Source of the DNA: Symsagittifera roscoffensis
Taxonomy: Eukaryota; Xenacoelomorpha; Acoela; Convolutidae
Length of the DNA stretch: 64,000 bases
Assembly: GCF_963678635.1 (NCBI RefSeq)
Contig: NC_087067.1
Location: 35,355,966-35,419,965, forward strand
Direction of reading: 5' to 3'
In this document: piece by piece, positions 1 to 13,094 of the stretch
How the letters are laid out: each line of letters opens with the position of its first letter
Numbering within the stretch: the stretch's first letter is position 1
The notes under the pieces: generated by a model
Databases searched by the model: none
Seen by the model: the letters and a program-made list of their open reading frames with translations, nothing else
Told to the model about the DNA's origin: nothing
Program-made: the position numbers and the translations under genes

Positions 1-436
1 GAATTTTTGCGTTCTGGTCGACGCCGATAAAAATCGGAATTAGGTTACTAAAAAATATATTTAATTTTACCGCTCAGAGAAATCTGAAAACTGACCAGAA
101 TGTCTCTTGACTATCTCTCAGGCTAATGTTTTATGGTTGTAAATGCGGTAGTTTTATAACTAGCACTACTGGTATACTAGCCTGAAATCAATTTATTATA
201 TTATTTGAGTAGATCCGATATAAGTTACCCGAAATACCAAAGAATAAATCGTTGATTATGACCAAAAATAATACTCTGAAATTATGAGTAACTATGTTAA
301 GAAATTTGGGGTCGTTGATGTTGTTATTTGAATTGCAAACAAGGCAGCTCTACCCCAACCAGCAACAAGATTTCTAATTTTAGTTTAACGAGTTGCTTTC
401 AATTGGATTATACATCTCCGATTCATATTGTTAAGA
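1..436. other. upstream AT-rich sequence
   Basis: I see no coding exon here. It presumably holds the 5' UTR and promoter of the TMBIM gene, but no TATA box or other element can be assigned with confidence. Confidence 0.3.
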
Positions 437-3400
437 ATGTCCCTAAAGATACAAAAGGAGAGGGAACCGAGCATGGCGCAACTGGAACAGAGAGAAACAA
501 CAATTGGCTTTGTCGACCCGCAACAGTCATCTCCCCCAAACTACGATGACGCAACAAAAGGTCTGCTTAGTCTGTTGTTATTTTTCAAGGGTATTTTATG
601 GGTGCCCAAATTTTCGAAAAATGTAAGAAGAGGAAACCTTCCGATTGATCTCTGATGCTCTCTAGTGTCCACTAACCACTAAAACTGATTATAATAAACT
701 TACAAAAACAAATCTAAAACAAATGGGAGAACACCATTAGGCCAGGACGGCCCAATTTCAGGTGTCTTTTTATCAGACCCCAACGAGCTTAATTTGGAGC
801 TACAGAAAACGGGACAGAAAAAACGACACCTTACTCCAAAGTTTCAAGATCTGGTTGTAACGTAAAACAAAAATATGTTTTTTTGGCTCTTAAACAAAAT
901 TCGCAGACAAAAACTGCGCTTTTGAATTCAAGCAAAAGAGTATTCATATGGTGACGCAAGTTGTGCTGCAGCTCCAACTTTTGTAAACTAAATTCTGGCA
1001 TCCAAATTTAGCCCAGGAACGGTAAACTATTATTAAGGATCGTGTATAAATTATCTAGCGGGGCAAAGGAGAACAAGTGGAATTATGTATAGAATAAAGG
1101 GGTATTTATAAGTTAATGGTCTAAAATCGCAGATTTTTTTTACCAGAGTCCAATGAACACCATAAGAGAAAATTCAAACAATCATTTTTTCCATTTTAAA
1201 AAAACAGTTTCAGTCATAAATTTCGGCTCTACAATTTGAATGCATTTATGCTTCATTTTTGGTTACATTAAGCGTTTCAGTCAACTTCTGATGCAATTAC
1301 TTTTCCAGATGATGCAGCAGCTGAACCGCGTGGGGATTTGGAGGTAGACTACTACCCAAACAACTATGCAGACACACACTGCAAAATATCACAGTGCACT
1401 GATGCCGCACTCAGACAAGGATTTATTTGCAAAGCCAGTCACTCTTTCCTTCTTACGTCCAGCAGAACATATCAAATGACAAGTGACAAGCTTATAGCTA
1501 AGAGTTTCTATGGGGCAGGGAAATTTCAAAAAAATTAAAAAGTTTTGTCGACTTGTTTTGATGATTTGACCTCTCTCGGAACAACCTAGAGATCCTAATT
1601 TTAAAAAAGCTGCGCCACACGCGAAATATGAAAAAACAATCCAAAACAGCGTTTTAATGTATTTTTTTTGAAGGTTACGACTGGTAGTCACCCTTAAGCT
1701 GACAGTGACTCTCGTTATTTACTGAGCAAATTTTTTCATACACAATGAGTCTTATGTTAGAATCAATACTTAAATGAATAGCGTTGAAAAAACATTCACC
1801 TGTTATTATTTTTCATTAAGTTAACGAGATTTAAAAACGGCCATTTTCGTTTATTTGGGACAATTAACGCCCGAAAAAATTTCACGCTATTAACGCGTAA
1901 GCGAAGATTCAAATTAGCCTGGAAATTGTTGCAAATTGGCTGAATGAACCTTATTTGCCATAATTGATTGGCTACTAGGAGCAAAATCTATCACTTTGTA
2001 TTTTATATGGCGTGTGGCATTTTTTTTCACAAAAAGTCTCAAATTTAGAGAAAAAAAAATTCTTTTTTTTTTTCAAAACTTTTTTCTTGTTATTGCTGCT
2101 CCATAGACCTTAGGCAGTCAGAAAATTCAAGGTTTTGCCCCGATACGAACAGTTTTACTTTAGTTTTAGTTTCATTGTCCTTGCTAACTTGTTTTGGAAG
2201 ACATATCCTCATAAATAAAAAACAATTATTTGGGTTTGTTGCCATTTAAATATGGTTTCGATAATCAGAGGATAGAAAAATTTTCCACCACTAGTATTTT
2301 TGACCATTTTTTTGTGTATTCGTTACAGGTTTTTTCAACTCCTCGTTTTTTCTAAGTTAGAGAATTTGCAAAGTTAGAAAAACTTGATAACTATAGTTTC
2401 GATTTGGTAAGTTTGAGTTTAACGGGCGTTCTCTTATCACGTATTACTGATCAATATGTCTCATTTTGGGTTCCCAGGCTTTTCACACCGCGCTTTGTAA
2501 CCCCTTTTTCTTCACCCCATCTTATATAACCCCAGAATTAGATAAGGCCCTTACAATTTAAAATCTTTTTAATAACAACTGTTAGAATCAAAGTGAAACT
2601 TGCTTGAAAGGAATTCGGAACCCTAGAGTCGGTAAATATCCAAGCTTTAAAAGCAAAAAATTTTTGCCAAAAAAAAAGAAATAACATGCAAGCTGCTAAA
2701 TGCGGCTGAGGTTTTGCCCGGTTTTTTTGAGTTTCATATTTTGAGCAGTTCCAGTTCGTAAGGGTTTTGTTCTTACGTTTAAGATAATACTCGTGGCCTG
2801 ATACCACTAATGGTTGTTTGTATTTGTAAGAATAAATAAAATGGAAGGTCGCTTCAAACAAAGCTCATAGAATGATACAACGATAGTTCTAGTGTTAGGT
2901 AATTTGATTTTATTTAAAAAATTTTAACAGTCTCTTGTGGCCTTTAATTAGCACCATGTGGGTTATCGATGTTTTAAATGCGCGGCTTAGGGATTATTTC
3001 TTTCAGCTTATAGCAATTAATTAATTTTTGAGATGCTAGAGGTATCAAGTAATTAAGAATGGCTTCTCAGGCCTCAATTAGTAGGAATACTATTGTAGTT
3101 GTAACAGGACTTAACTTGCAATTAAATTATCGTTATTAAAAGAGGGTTAAATTGTTGCGGGGTTATCTTGTTTCCGGGCATAAACTAGTGGGTGTAAAAA
3201 TAAGGGGTTAAATATAATGGGGTTAAAGAGTTGGTAGCTTCAGTGTTTAACTAATGTCAATTTAATTGCTGTCTTAACTATACAGGGGCGTTTTTTTGGG
3301 GAATAGAGCTCTTGTTGTTGAACCCGATCATCACGCCGAGCAACTGTTCAATTTCATCAACATTTTTTGAACAATGTATCTTGATAAGGCTAAGTTTGCG

Positions 3401-6280
3401 CTTCGTGAATGAATTGCTATGCTAACCTCTTTAAGTGTAGTAATTCCTGCGATTCCATTTTTGATACTTTGAATTGATTTTAGGGTGCAGCAAGGTTCTA
3501 GAATTTATACTACTTTATTTGAGCATTTGATTTTATATTTTTATTGCAACATCTAGGCTAATTTTTGATATTATCATTGCTTCTCTTAGTCAACAGAATC
3601 AGAGTGTGTAGGTGTATGCGATCCTGAGCTTCCAACTGCTGGTGACTTTTGGAATAGTTGCTCTGTTTGCATTTGTGAGACCAGTGAGGGAATTCATCAA
3701 TGGCGATTCTGATTCGAGCTCCAATTGGCCTCTCATCATGCTGGGCGTCGCATTGTGAGACACGACTCACTTCTACATAACTATCATGTCTATTCTGAAA
3801 AAAACTCTAACAATAACTCGGTGCAATCATAAGTTCTGCTAATTGTTCTTATTAGCAATGCTAACAATTGTCGTGTACCTTCTTCCCCTTTCGTTTGCGA
3901 TGAGCTATCGTCTCATGCATAATACCAAATATGTTTATCAAATTTTCGAGGTTGATTGCAATTAAATTTCAAGCGTTAACAAAACCCGGGGCCCATCTTC
4001 ATACAAAAATTTCTTGAAAAGTAAACAAACACATTTTTTGAAAGAATATACATTCTTATTTAGCTATCTTTCATTAATTTCCATTTGCTTAGTGGGGTGT
4101 TCATTGTGGTATACATAGTGATCATCTGCAGCAAGACAGTCAGACGAAGGGTGCCCTACAACTACATATTCCTCACCATATTCGTACGCAGCACTTCATT
4201 CCTATATAGTCACAGCAACAAACCCATCATCACAAAAAATATCAATGGTCTTTTTAACAAGTCTAATCCAAGCTAATCTTTCAGTTCTATCCACCGGGAA
4301 CGGAGTTTATTGCTTATTTTGGTAATATCGGTTTTGAATTCTGATTGGCTGAAAACTTTTAGGGATTCGGGCTTTCTGGCATTAGGGTTTCCCCAGTCTC
4401 TGCGATGAAACAATTTGATATGTTTCAGTCCGTTGCTACTGGATATATGCTGGGCATTCTAGCCAGGTTTAAATGAACCAGCAGCTTATGATAAGCATTT
4501 ATATCATATCATCATTCTTCGTCAGATCAACTTTGGAAATGAAAAAAAAAAAACGTTTCTCAAGCTAAAAATTTTCTCAAATAAATAATTTTTTCAACAA
4601 AATTCAACTGAGGCCATATAAATTTTACTGCCATTGTTTTATTCACTCACCAGTAAGTTTCAACAAAACTCATTGGTCTTCGCGAGGTTGAACGATCACT
4701 CCAAAGTCCTTTCAAACACAATCTGAAATCCTAAACGTGTAGAGCCAAAAGTGGAGTCATAAAATTGATATCTATGCGTATTTTTGTATTTTTTGCTGGT
4801 TTAAAAAGAACTAATTCTATGTTACGTGTTTGTTGTGCAGCGTAATGAACCAAGTGGCGGTGGCCGAGTCCATGGCGTGTCTGGCTCTAATCTGCTTCTG
4901 CATGACCCTCTTTGGCTGCCAGACCAAGATAGCACTGGGGCCCATCTTCATCGTCCTTTTCACCCTCTCCGTGGCCGCACTCAGCCTGGCCATCATGTCC
5001 ATTTGGACATACAACAATGTGAGCACTATCTTTCACAGCTTTCCGAATTTTTGAAATATAAAGAAATCATTTTTTTAAGGTTCGTAAAACAAGGTTTAAC
5101 GCATCAAAAAGGTTTTAAGACCATTTATCTACGAGGGATAGGGCCAACAGACGAGCTGATACCAGATAATCTAAGCCAATTAACTTAGCATCAACTAAAT
5201 GGGTATTTCATTGTTTCTTAAAGATAATGGAGATCTTATAGATTTTTTTTTGAATCATCAAGTCGGATATTATCTCGCAACTTCTGTCTTAGGTTTTTTC
5301 AGGATCATGCCTCGATAAGCTGCATAGCTTTTTGCATGATCATTGGTGGGTTTGATTTGTACATGCGGTTTATTGTTTACCTGTCTGTATAATATTACTC
5401 TCCTAAATAAATAATCACGAGCTGTACATCTCATAACGGCGAACCGCTGTTGCGCACCTGTTTGGTTATTTTTCCTGGCTGGGCATTGTTGCCTAACCCT
5501 TAAGCAACCAGCACGGATCATGTTAGGCCTCGAACATCCGACTTTTCGATTGAGAGGCGGAGGCGTAACCACTTCACCACCGCTCCCCAAAATACTCATG
5601 ATACTCATGGTTTCGAAATACTCATTGTCTAGAGAATGTTCAAGCCGACCTATAACAAAAACCCGAAACTAAATATTATGATCTCTATTCTATCTATATT
5701 TATTTTTCTCGCTCGTCGAACCGTTCAATTAAACAGCTAGCTCAACTATGCTACACACCTTTGAAAAAACTACCTCTCACACTGTTCGATGATAGAGTCT
5801 TCGATTTTTTAAACTTTCATTTGTTTTTTTAAACTCATTGCAATTTTGTTGCTTATAAATAAAGCTTATTAGTTCAGTTGCATGTGACATGTTTCAGATG
5901 ATGCCCTCTGTCTATGCTGCACTCATAGTCGCACTTTTCTCACTGGTAAGTTTTCCTGGCACCGTTGTGAACAGATCTCAAACTGAGTGAGTTGATGATT
6001 CGAAAGACTTGGAACTTACGTTAGCCTGTTTCTGCTTCATAGAGAAGAGCAAAAATAATAATTAAAAAAGAGTGACCTGGTCGAGATTCAATCCCCTGAC
6101 TATGTGTATGTCGTTTCGTGTTGTCAGATTCTGCTGGTGGACACTTGGCTGATCATCAATTCAGGCCACCACGATGTCATGATGGAGGAGTATGTGTTCT
6201 GTGCACTCATGCTCTACGTCGACATCATCTACATTTTCCTCTACCTCCTCATGCTGCTAGGTGGATCCAGCAGGAACTAA
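437..6280 (+). CDS. TMBIM: Lifeguard/TMBIM family (Bax inhibitor-1-like) multi-pass membrane protein
   Basis: Eight coding exons: 437 (or 473)-560, 1309-1433, 3612-3754, 4093-4183, 4429-4466, 4841-5018, 5898-5945, 6128-6280 (TAA). All phases agree and give about 287 residues from the ATG at 473, or 12 more from the in-frame ATG at 437. The N-terminus is short and proline/acid-rich (QQSSPPNYDDAT), as in the family. Then come the FI-K-VYAIL start of membrane segment 1, the VRRRVPYN loop, and the terminal YVDIIYIFLYLL segment with the family's conserved D. I count about seven hydrophobic segments. Known role of the family: endomembrane proteins that affect Ca2+ leak and cell death; that function here is inferred from family. 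The intron after exon 2 appears to begin with GC, not GT (see findings). Other junctions are GT-AG. AK8 follows 650 bp downstream on the same strand. Confidence 0.88.
1796..2155 (+). repeat. Helentron-like 530-bp repeat, partial copy (3' two-thirds)
   Basis: Lies in TMBIM intron 2. It shares with the arrays at 16-20 kb the paired TTAACGC motifs, the phrase TATGGCGTGTGG, the run GCTCCATAGACCTTA, and the end TTTTGCCCCGATACGAACAG. The 5' end of the unit is missing and the copy is diverged. Confidence 0.7.
5108..5588 (-). repeat. tRNA-derived SINE, copy 1
   Basis: Lies in TMBIM intron 6. Read on the minus strand from 5588, the head carries an A-box-like GAAGTGGTTACGCC and a B-box-like ATGTTCGAGGCC about 35 nt later, the layout of a Pol III tRNA promoter. 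A second copy with the same head and much of the same body lies at 30330-30562. The body boundary near 5108 is approximate and set by where similarity to copy 2 ends. Confidence 0.6.
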
Positions 6281-6932
6281 CTCTGCACACTCTAAACTGG
6301 AACAAATCAATTACCGAGTCAATAAACGCAGGAATTTTTTCATTGGAAGCAAATTTTTTCAAAGTGGAGTCAATCGTATCAGGAACTGCTTATGTGAAAT
6401 CTGCTCCCGACCGTCCGAAATCAGATATCCAGAAAATAAACGGAAAAAAATTGTATCTGAAATTTTGAAATGATCAAGGTGCTCTGTTCTAATATTCTAA
6501 TTCTCATTTGTTTATTTTTCAGTTTGTGATATAATGTGATATAATGGCTAAAATTTCATGAAATTAATTTCAATCGTTTGCCTTTCATAATTAAAAAAAA
6601 ATTCATTTCGTTGATAATTATGCTTGCTTATTTTTGAACCGTTAAGCAAAACAATTTGCTTTGACGTTTTACTTCATCAGGATAGTGTTTTCAGTCACAC
6701 AAAATATAAAAACTGCTCGCAAGCCAAACCATGCACGTGCTTTTTAAAGCACGCCAAAACACATAACACATAACGTACAATACACGCTCACTGTAGACTA
6801 AACTAAAACCATCCAAAAAACAAACAATTGTTGTCTCAACTTTCATTTGCCAGTACGTATTACCGCAGACAATTCCAAAAATCTTTTATTTTTTTTTGCG
6901 CGAATTTGAAAAGTAGTCCGAAAAACTGAAAA
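6281..6932. other. TMBIM-AK8 intergenic spacer
   Basis: About 650 bp of AT-rich DNA containing the TMBIM 3' UTR and the AK8 promoter. I see no coding exon. No canonical AATAAA follows the TMBIM stop closely enough to call a cleavage site with confidence. Confidence 0.4.
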
Positions 6933-9649
6933 ATGACGGTGGACCAGACAGCTCGTCCCCTGCGCATCCCCCCTCACTACGGCACATATGCGGAGGAGAA
7001 GGGGGTATTTGAGTTGCTGAAGGGGATGCTGCAGAGTGTCATCATCAACAGACCCTCCGACCCCATCCAACACATGCTAGACTGGATAGAACAGGACACA
7101 CAGGACATACCCGCTATCATTGTGCAGGTCAGTGCGACTAGTCGTAAAGTGTCCCGCCGGCTCTTTTGCGTTTTCTCCACCGTCTATGTTTACTCCGGAT
7201 CGTTTTCCTTCCCTCGCCTATGAGTTTCCATGCCTATGACATTTTTCTAAATTGTTAAACTACCAAGCATAAAGTTTTTTTCATCTGGTCGGTTACTCAA
7301 TTCCAAACGCGTTAGGTTTTCATGCATAAACTTATCAGTCACTATATACACCAAGTTTACCTCGCTGTTTTACCGCTCTAGCTACTCTTTGAACTTTCAC
7401 TTGGTAATATGATATTTAATTATAACTCCAGTTTTTTTCAACAGTTTTTTACAAATCATTATGAGCATATAAACTATAAATAACCAGTTTTGTTGATATC
7501 TGAAAAATGGAGAAACGTAAAAACTATCAATTACCAGTTTTGTTCATATCTGACAAAAAAAACCTTTTTTACTGCTGATTTGGTGTTAAAACTCAGCCTC
7601 ATCAAAAGATTGATCTGTACTGTATGCCATTTTTGTTCCTTGCAATTTACCAAACTCAAACTTTTTTGCCTTCTCTTATTACAGGGCAGGTTTGGATCTG
7701 GGCGTCACTCGATTGGGAAGGAGTTGAGCCAGAAGCTAAGGTGTGCTCTGGTGCTGCCTGAAAACCTCCCGGAGGAAGACTCCACCGAAGACGGGGAGAA
7801 AGCAAGGGGCATTCTCAGTCAGGTACACAAAACAAGTGTCAAACAAATTTCATTCACTTCAGTTGAAAGATTTGTACTTTGAGCTTTGTTTTGGGAGGGG
7901 TATAGATTGACACTAAAAATGGCATATGCGTAGATTGACATTAAAAATGGCATATGCGTAGTGAGTGATTTATGAATAATTTTGCCGACCTTTTTGTTGA
8001 TCAGCCATTTCAAAGTTTTACAGCTCTGTCGAAACCCTGGAATAGTCAAAATTGCAAACTTTTCTGCCAATAATGTTTGTTATAAAACATTTTCAGAGCA
8101 TTTTACAAAAGTTTTGACCAAAGCTACTTCTCTTCTCTCAAAATTGGCGCAAAACGCATATTTTGAAAAGCTAAAGAAATTGTTAGCTAAAACTGGCTGT
8201 TTGAAATAATTGCAAAAGAAGCCTTTCGGAACGTTTGGCAACCAGAACTGATGAGGGGGGTGGGGAGGGGGGTCAAGCAATTGTTTTCTATGATATTTGG
8301 GCTACTTTACACTAATATTTTGCGCAGGGTAAAGCTGTGCCCGACGACCTGATGATCAAACTAGTGAAAAACCGCGTGAACAGTCCCGATGCAGTGCGAC
8401 GAGGATGGATTCTAGTCGGATTCCCCGAGACGGGAGTGCAAGCCCACATGCTGCAACAGGCGGCAGTCCTCGCAAAGCACTACATAAACTTGCAAATCCC
8501 AGACGAAGTAGTCATGGAGCGGGCCAAAGGTATGATCAACCAAAAGTCAAGATCTTTCTCCAGTCCCCTGAATACTGATGAATTGCCGAATTTCAAGAAA
8601 ATTTAGTCTTCCAAATCACCAAAATGATTAATTGTACTAAAAATTGTATGGTTGTGAGGTTTGTGGAGTTGATGAATGAAAGAAAAGGAGTCCCCTAGTA
8701 CCGATTGTGATTTGAGTAATATTTAGGTAAAAGAGTTGATCCCGAAACTGGGAATATCTACCACATTACATTCGACTACCCATCGGACGCCGACATCGAG
8801 AAACGGCTGATAGCTCCTCCAAATTGCGAAAAAGAAGATTATCTAGTCGATCAGCTTATCAAACATCACCGAAATTCAGTCACTTTGGAATCGGCATACG
8901 AGAACTTTTTCAGTCAAGTCAACGCCGACCAGCCGAAAGCAGATGTTCTGATGCAAGTTTTCAATATCATTTCGAAAAAGCAACGATCGGCAGCGCCACA
9001 TACTCCAAGAATAATTCTACTGGGCCCCAGAGGCGCTGGAAAGTCCGTTCAAAGCGCATTGATAGCCAAGAAATATCGAATTGTGAATGTCAAAGTCGAC
9101 GATTTGGTCAAAACTCATGTCGCTGGCGAGACTAATATCGGTTTAACCTTGAAACCGTACTACGAGAACAACAAAGAGATTCCGGACAATTTGGTGTTCA
9201 AACTTCTGGACGAAAGACTGGGTCAATTGGATTGCGTCGCAAATGGCTGGGTCTTAAATGGGTTCCCAAAGAACGCCTCGCAAGTCGAACGCATGGAGCG
9301 AATCGGTTTCAAAGCGAATCGGGTTCTGATGATGGACATACCGACTGACAGTATAATAGAAAGAGTTTGTCAGAGATCGATTGACCCTTTGACGGGCGAA
9401 ACTTATCACACTTTATACAAACCGGCGCCGACAGTCGAGATCAAACAGAGGCTAAAAGTGCACCCGAGAGATGAAGAATCGGTTGTTCAGATGGAGTTGA
9501 ACGAATTTCACGCGAATAAAGAAGATTTGATCGACTACTTTCAGACAAACGACAACCGACTTCAAATCGTGAATGCAGACCAAGATACGCACAGTGTGTT
9601 CGAAACGATCGAGTCGATGATTTGTAACCCCATTCCAGCAAAAATATGA
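6933..9649 (+). CDS. AK8: adenylate kinase 8 (tandem-domain adenylate kinase)
   Basis: Four exons: 6933-7127, 7685-7822, 8328-8529, 8727-9649 (TGA), phases consistent, about 485 residues against about 479 in human AK8. The start MTVDQTARPLRIPPHYG and the end ESMICNPIPAKI resemble the family ends. Two nucleotide-kinase domains are seen. Domain 1 (from about residue 66) has GRFGSGRHS where the P-loop should be, but keeps a lid-like GKRVDPETGNIYH near 179. Domain 2 has an intact P-loop GPRGAGKS (278-285), NGWVLNGFP, and RSIDPLTGETYH. The family catalyses AMP + ATP to 2 ADP, and AK8 is associated with motile cilia and flagella (established for the family). The last exon encodes 306 residues without interruption. 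An AATAAA-type signal (AAATAAAAC) overlaps and follows the stop. Confidence 0.95.
7903..7958. repeat. 28-bp tandem duplication
   Basis: Two near-identical copies of a 28-bp unit beginning TAGATTGACA and ending GGCATATGCG lie head-to-tail in AK8 intron 2. They differ at one or two bases. Confidence 0.85.
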
Positions 9650-10307
9650 AATAAAACACAATATTATGATCAATAGCAAAGCACCCCGTTATTACAACTT
9701 TGTTGAAAAATAAATAATTGCAGCTAGAATTTTCAACACAGTAAGAAAAAACAACAATCTCAACTATCTACCTAGCATAAACTGGAGACTAAAATTTCAC
9801 ATAAGCTGAAAACTCAGCGTCTGGGTTGACAAAGCTATTCGCAAAATTTTCGATTCACTTATCTAGAACACGCTCTATTTAGGATCTGAAAATCTAATTT
9901 TCAAATCTGGAATGGGTTATGAAATGTTAAAACATCGAATGTATTCTGTCTTTAAGAAAAAGGGATCTTTCAGACCTAACGTCAGATTTGATATGTTGTT
10001 TTTCATGACTTTTTCAGATCAGAAAAAAAGGACATTTTTCGGAATTACAATATGTTCAGATCTATATTTTTGTCGCCTTGCTTACTTCAGATCTGAAATT
10101 ATCCTCAAATCTGACACAATTTTAACTATTTTAAGCATTTTAGTTCTTCATAGTTTCTGTATGACACTAGCAGATACTTAGCGAAAACTCCCATCGTCAC
10201 ATCTCCTAAGAAACTGGTATGAAAAATGTCTCACCGGCAGTTTCTACCAATACTTTATTTTAACTCTTATGATGGGCAGGTTTCTCTTAAAAACAAAAAC
10301 CAAAAGC

Positions 10308-10704
10308 CAGGGGCGGATCTAGGGTTTTCTCGAGAGGGGGGAGCGGATTTTCAAAAAAGCGAATGAAAGTTTGAACGCCCTTTTTTTAGGTCGGCTAAAT
10401 TGATTTTCTGAGCTCTCCTAAATCACTATAAAGACCCGAACAGGCATTTTGAAAAAAAACAGACCAGCGTTTTGAGGCAGATTTTGGGAAAAATTTGACC
10501 AAAAAAATTGCTTTTTTGACGCAAGCTCCCCCTCAAAAGTATATTTTGGCGCCCAAGCCGCCGTTAGAAAATTTTTAGGACCAGTGTGCCAAAAATGGAT
10601 GTCTCAAAATAGTACAAAGGAGGACCCTTTGGATCAACAGGGGGTCGAATTCATGAGGAGGGGGGGGGGTCCGCCCCCCGCCTCCCCTCCTATATCCGTG
10701 GGTG
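10308..10704 (+). mobile_element. hAT-type MITE with 8-bp target duplication
   Basis: Starts CAGGGGCGGATCTAGG and ends with the decayed inverse TATATCCGTGGGTG. Flanks are CCAAAAGC (10300-10307) and CCAGAAGC (10705-10712), a 7/8-matching 8-bp target-site duplication, the size made by hAT transposases. The 397-bp body has no ORF and ends in a G-run/C-run palindrome near 10655-10685. Related copies lie at 13095, 14879, 42335, 53264, 53834 and 55830. Confidence 0.8.
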
Positions 10705-11554
10705 CCAGAAGCCATTTTTAACTCTTGAGGTCAGTAGCTCTACCTGGGAAAGTAAGGAAGAAGAATACACCTAGCAATGTAACTTCAGCTGATACTGTTT
10801 GGTGCTTTCTGACAGCACTGGATAATGGATATCAAAAAAATAGTTAGCTCATGTGCAAGCAGCACAGAATGTACCGACCACTACTAAAATGGAAAAATTA
10901 GACCAGATTTTCCCCAACTTGAAACACTTTTTTTGAACTTTTGAAACGAACTTCTTTGATTTAATTAAATTATTTCGGGAAAAACAAAATTAAGCCACAT
11001 GTTCTCGTCACTTGTTATGTGGTCGAGGACAAAGACAAACAAATCAGTTTCAGATCTGATAAAAACCTTAATTTAGAATTAATATTCAGAACTGAGTTTT
11101 TGTCTCCTTGCTTATTTCAGATCTGAAATGAATTTTTACGCAAAAATGAGATGAAAAAACTTTTTCAGAATCTTGATAGCCCCAAAACGAAGGAAATTCA
11201 TCAATTCCATTAAAAAACAGTGAAGCAAACTATCCAGAGCTATGAATTGCCAAACTCATTTGGTAATTGAATCAAGGATGATGAGAAAGCTGACTAATTT
11301 AACTAGAAGTTTCAACTTTAGGCGTCCAACAAAACACACACTCTCCAATTTCAATGTTCAGCAAATCTACTGCTCTGTGAACTGACACCAAAAAGGTTCA
11401 ATGCAGGTATTTCACTCACCTAGAAAAGTTTGAAGCATATTTTTGTTCGCAATCGGTAAACTTTTATGATCCAGTAAAACACCTGTATGGGCCTGAAAGA
11501 CTAGTGCATACAATCAACCCTATTTTAATTAGGATAATAATGAAAATATCTCGA

Positions 11555-12140
11555 AAGCTGAATTTCCACGGGGCTTGAAACAAAAGCCAATGTCATTCCT
11601 GTATTCAAAAATGGAGATACAGCCGATCCAATCAAGTAACATCCAATTTCCATAAGACGCTCTTCTAAACACACCAAAATAATCAGATTCTATCATGATA
11701 AGCTTATTGTAGCAGCAGCAGCATTTTCAGAACTATTGAAAGCGTTTTGTTCATTTTCACATCCCATTCTCCAACATAAATTGGGAATCTTAATTTTAAA
11801 CCAATAGCAACTTATCTAGTAAATTCTTTTCCAAGAAACATGCAGCAGCAAACAATTGCAATTGGCGTGTTTAGATTGGCTCAAAATGGAGCAAGTTGTC
11901 CCTCAGAGTATTGTACTAGGACCTCTGCTGTTTAACTTTTAGTTTAATGATATGCCAGAAACAATAGAGAAGTCATGTAATCTTGTACAGTAAGCCGATG
12001 ATACAACACTCCTAAGTTTTTACTCAAATCCGATATCGGCAACTCAAATCTTTGAATCTAGTTTCAACAGAATACCCTCAAATTTTCATTTAAACTAATT
12101 AATGACAAGTGTACAATACTAATGGTAAAGTGACTGCAAA
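11555..12140 (+). pseudogene. degraded LINE reverse transcriptase fragment (Jockey/CR1-like)
   Basis: Broken frames still show hallmark RT blocks in the right order. ANVIPVFKNGDTADPIK then a stop then HPISI resembles the fingers motif with NYRPISL. Further on, VPQSIVLGPLLFNF, NDMPETIEKSC and an ADDTTLL block match the palm region with the catalytic ADD. Stop codons and frameshifts separate the blocks, so it cannot encode an active enzyme. Element ends are not visible. Confidence 0.65.
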
Positions 12141-13094
12141 AGTTGATGAAACAATACACTAATTCTCTCTTTCTCTATAAAGACCAGTTGTCAGGGGTGC
12201 AGACGTTTAATTTCTTTCTTTATCAAAAGTCTTGACAAAATCTGAAAAAAATTTAGCGTTTGTTGCAAAAAGGAGTTGATTTGATTTCTCTGATTTGATT
12301 TGTTTAAATTTTTAGGCTTTCAGGGATTTTCTTTGGTAGAATTTGGGTTATAATGGTTTTTTCAATCATGTCCATTTGCAATGTTTTTTTTATCAGTCTT
12401 AGTTGGATTACTTCATGTGCTCTTGACATCCAGTTATCTGTAAGGCTCACATTCAGAGTTGACTAAAGTAATCAGAAATGTGCGAAATTAAAATATATAT
12501 ATATCTTCAAAAACGAAAAACGATTAAATGTGAGCGGGTGAAGTGACCAATCACTCGAATACAATTACTCTTTTTTTTTCAATTAAGACAAGTGATTTAA
12601 CCCCATGATATTTTTGGTCATTAGTTCATTGTATTCATTTTATATTTCTTTGAGGTTGATTATCGATATTTGTAGGAAAACTTGTTGACTTTCGCCAACT
12701 TAAAAAATCAGTTTTATGTGAATATTACCAGGAGTAGCTAGTTGCTGTTCAAGTAGCACAGAAAATTACAACATCTTGTTCAAATTTTTTTTTTCAGCTG
12801 AAAATTTTTTCTAAAAAAAGTTTGCATCGTTTTTGATTAGTTGTACGTTGAGCCAAACTTCCCAAAACTTAACACAGACATGGTAGGACAGACATAATAG
12901 ATTACCCTAATGTCTTTAGGTTTTTTCTAAAGAAAAAAAATGTTGTCAAGTGAGTGACCATTGTTGCTTCAAACATTTTATTTCCTGGATTAAAACTTAA
13001 TTTTTTACTGCTTAAAATATTAGTTTTGTTGTAAAAAAAACTTTTATTCGCGTGCTTCACTCACTAGAACTTAAGACAAGAGGCAGAAGTTTCA

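Noticed and set aside
4826..5188. 120-codon plus-strand open frame overlapping TMBIM exon 6 (4841-5018).
   Set aside because: A shadow of the real exon in another frame that runs into the intron.
8885..9649. Separate adenylate kinase gene starting at ATG 8885.
   Set aside because: The frame continues upstream to the acceptor at 8726 and joins the first AK domain, giving one AK8 protein.
10655..10685. G-run/C-run palindrome as an intrinsic terminator or G-quadruplex control site.
   Set aside because: It is part of the MITE body and recurs in other copies; nothing ties it to a gene.
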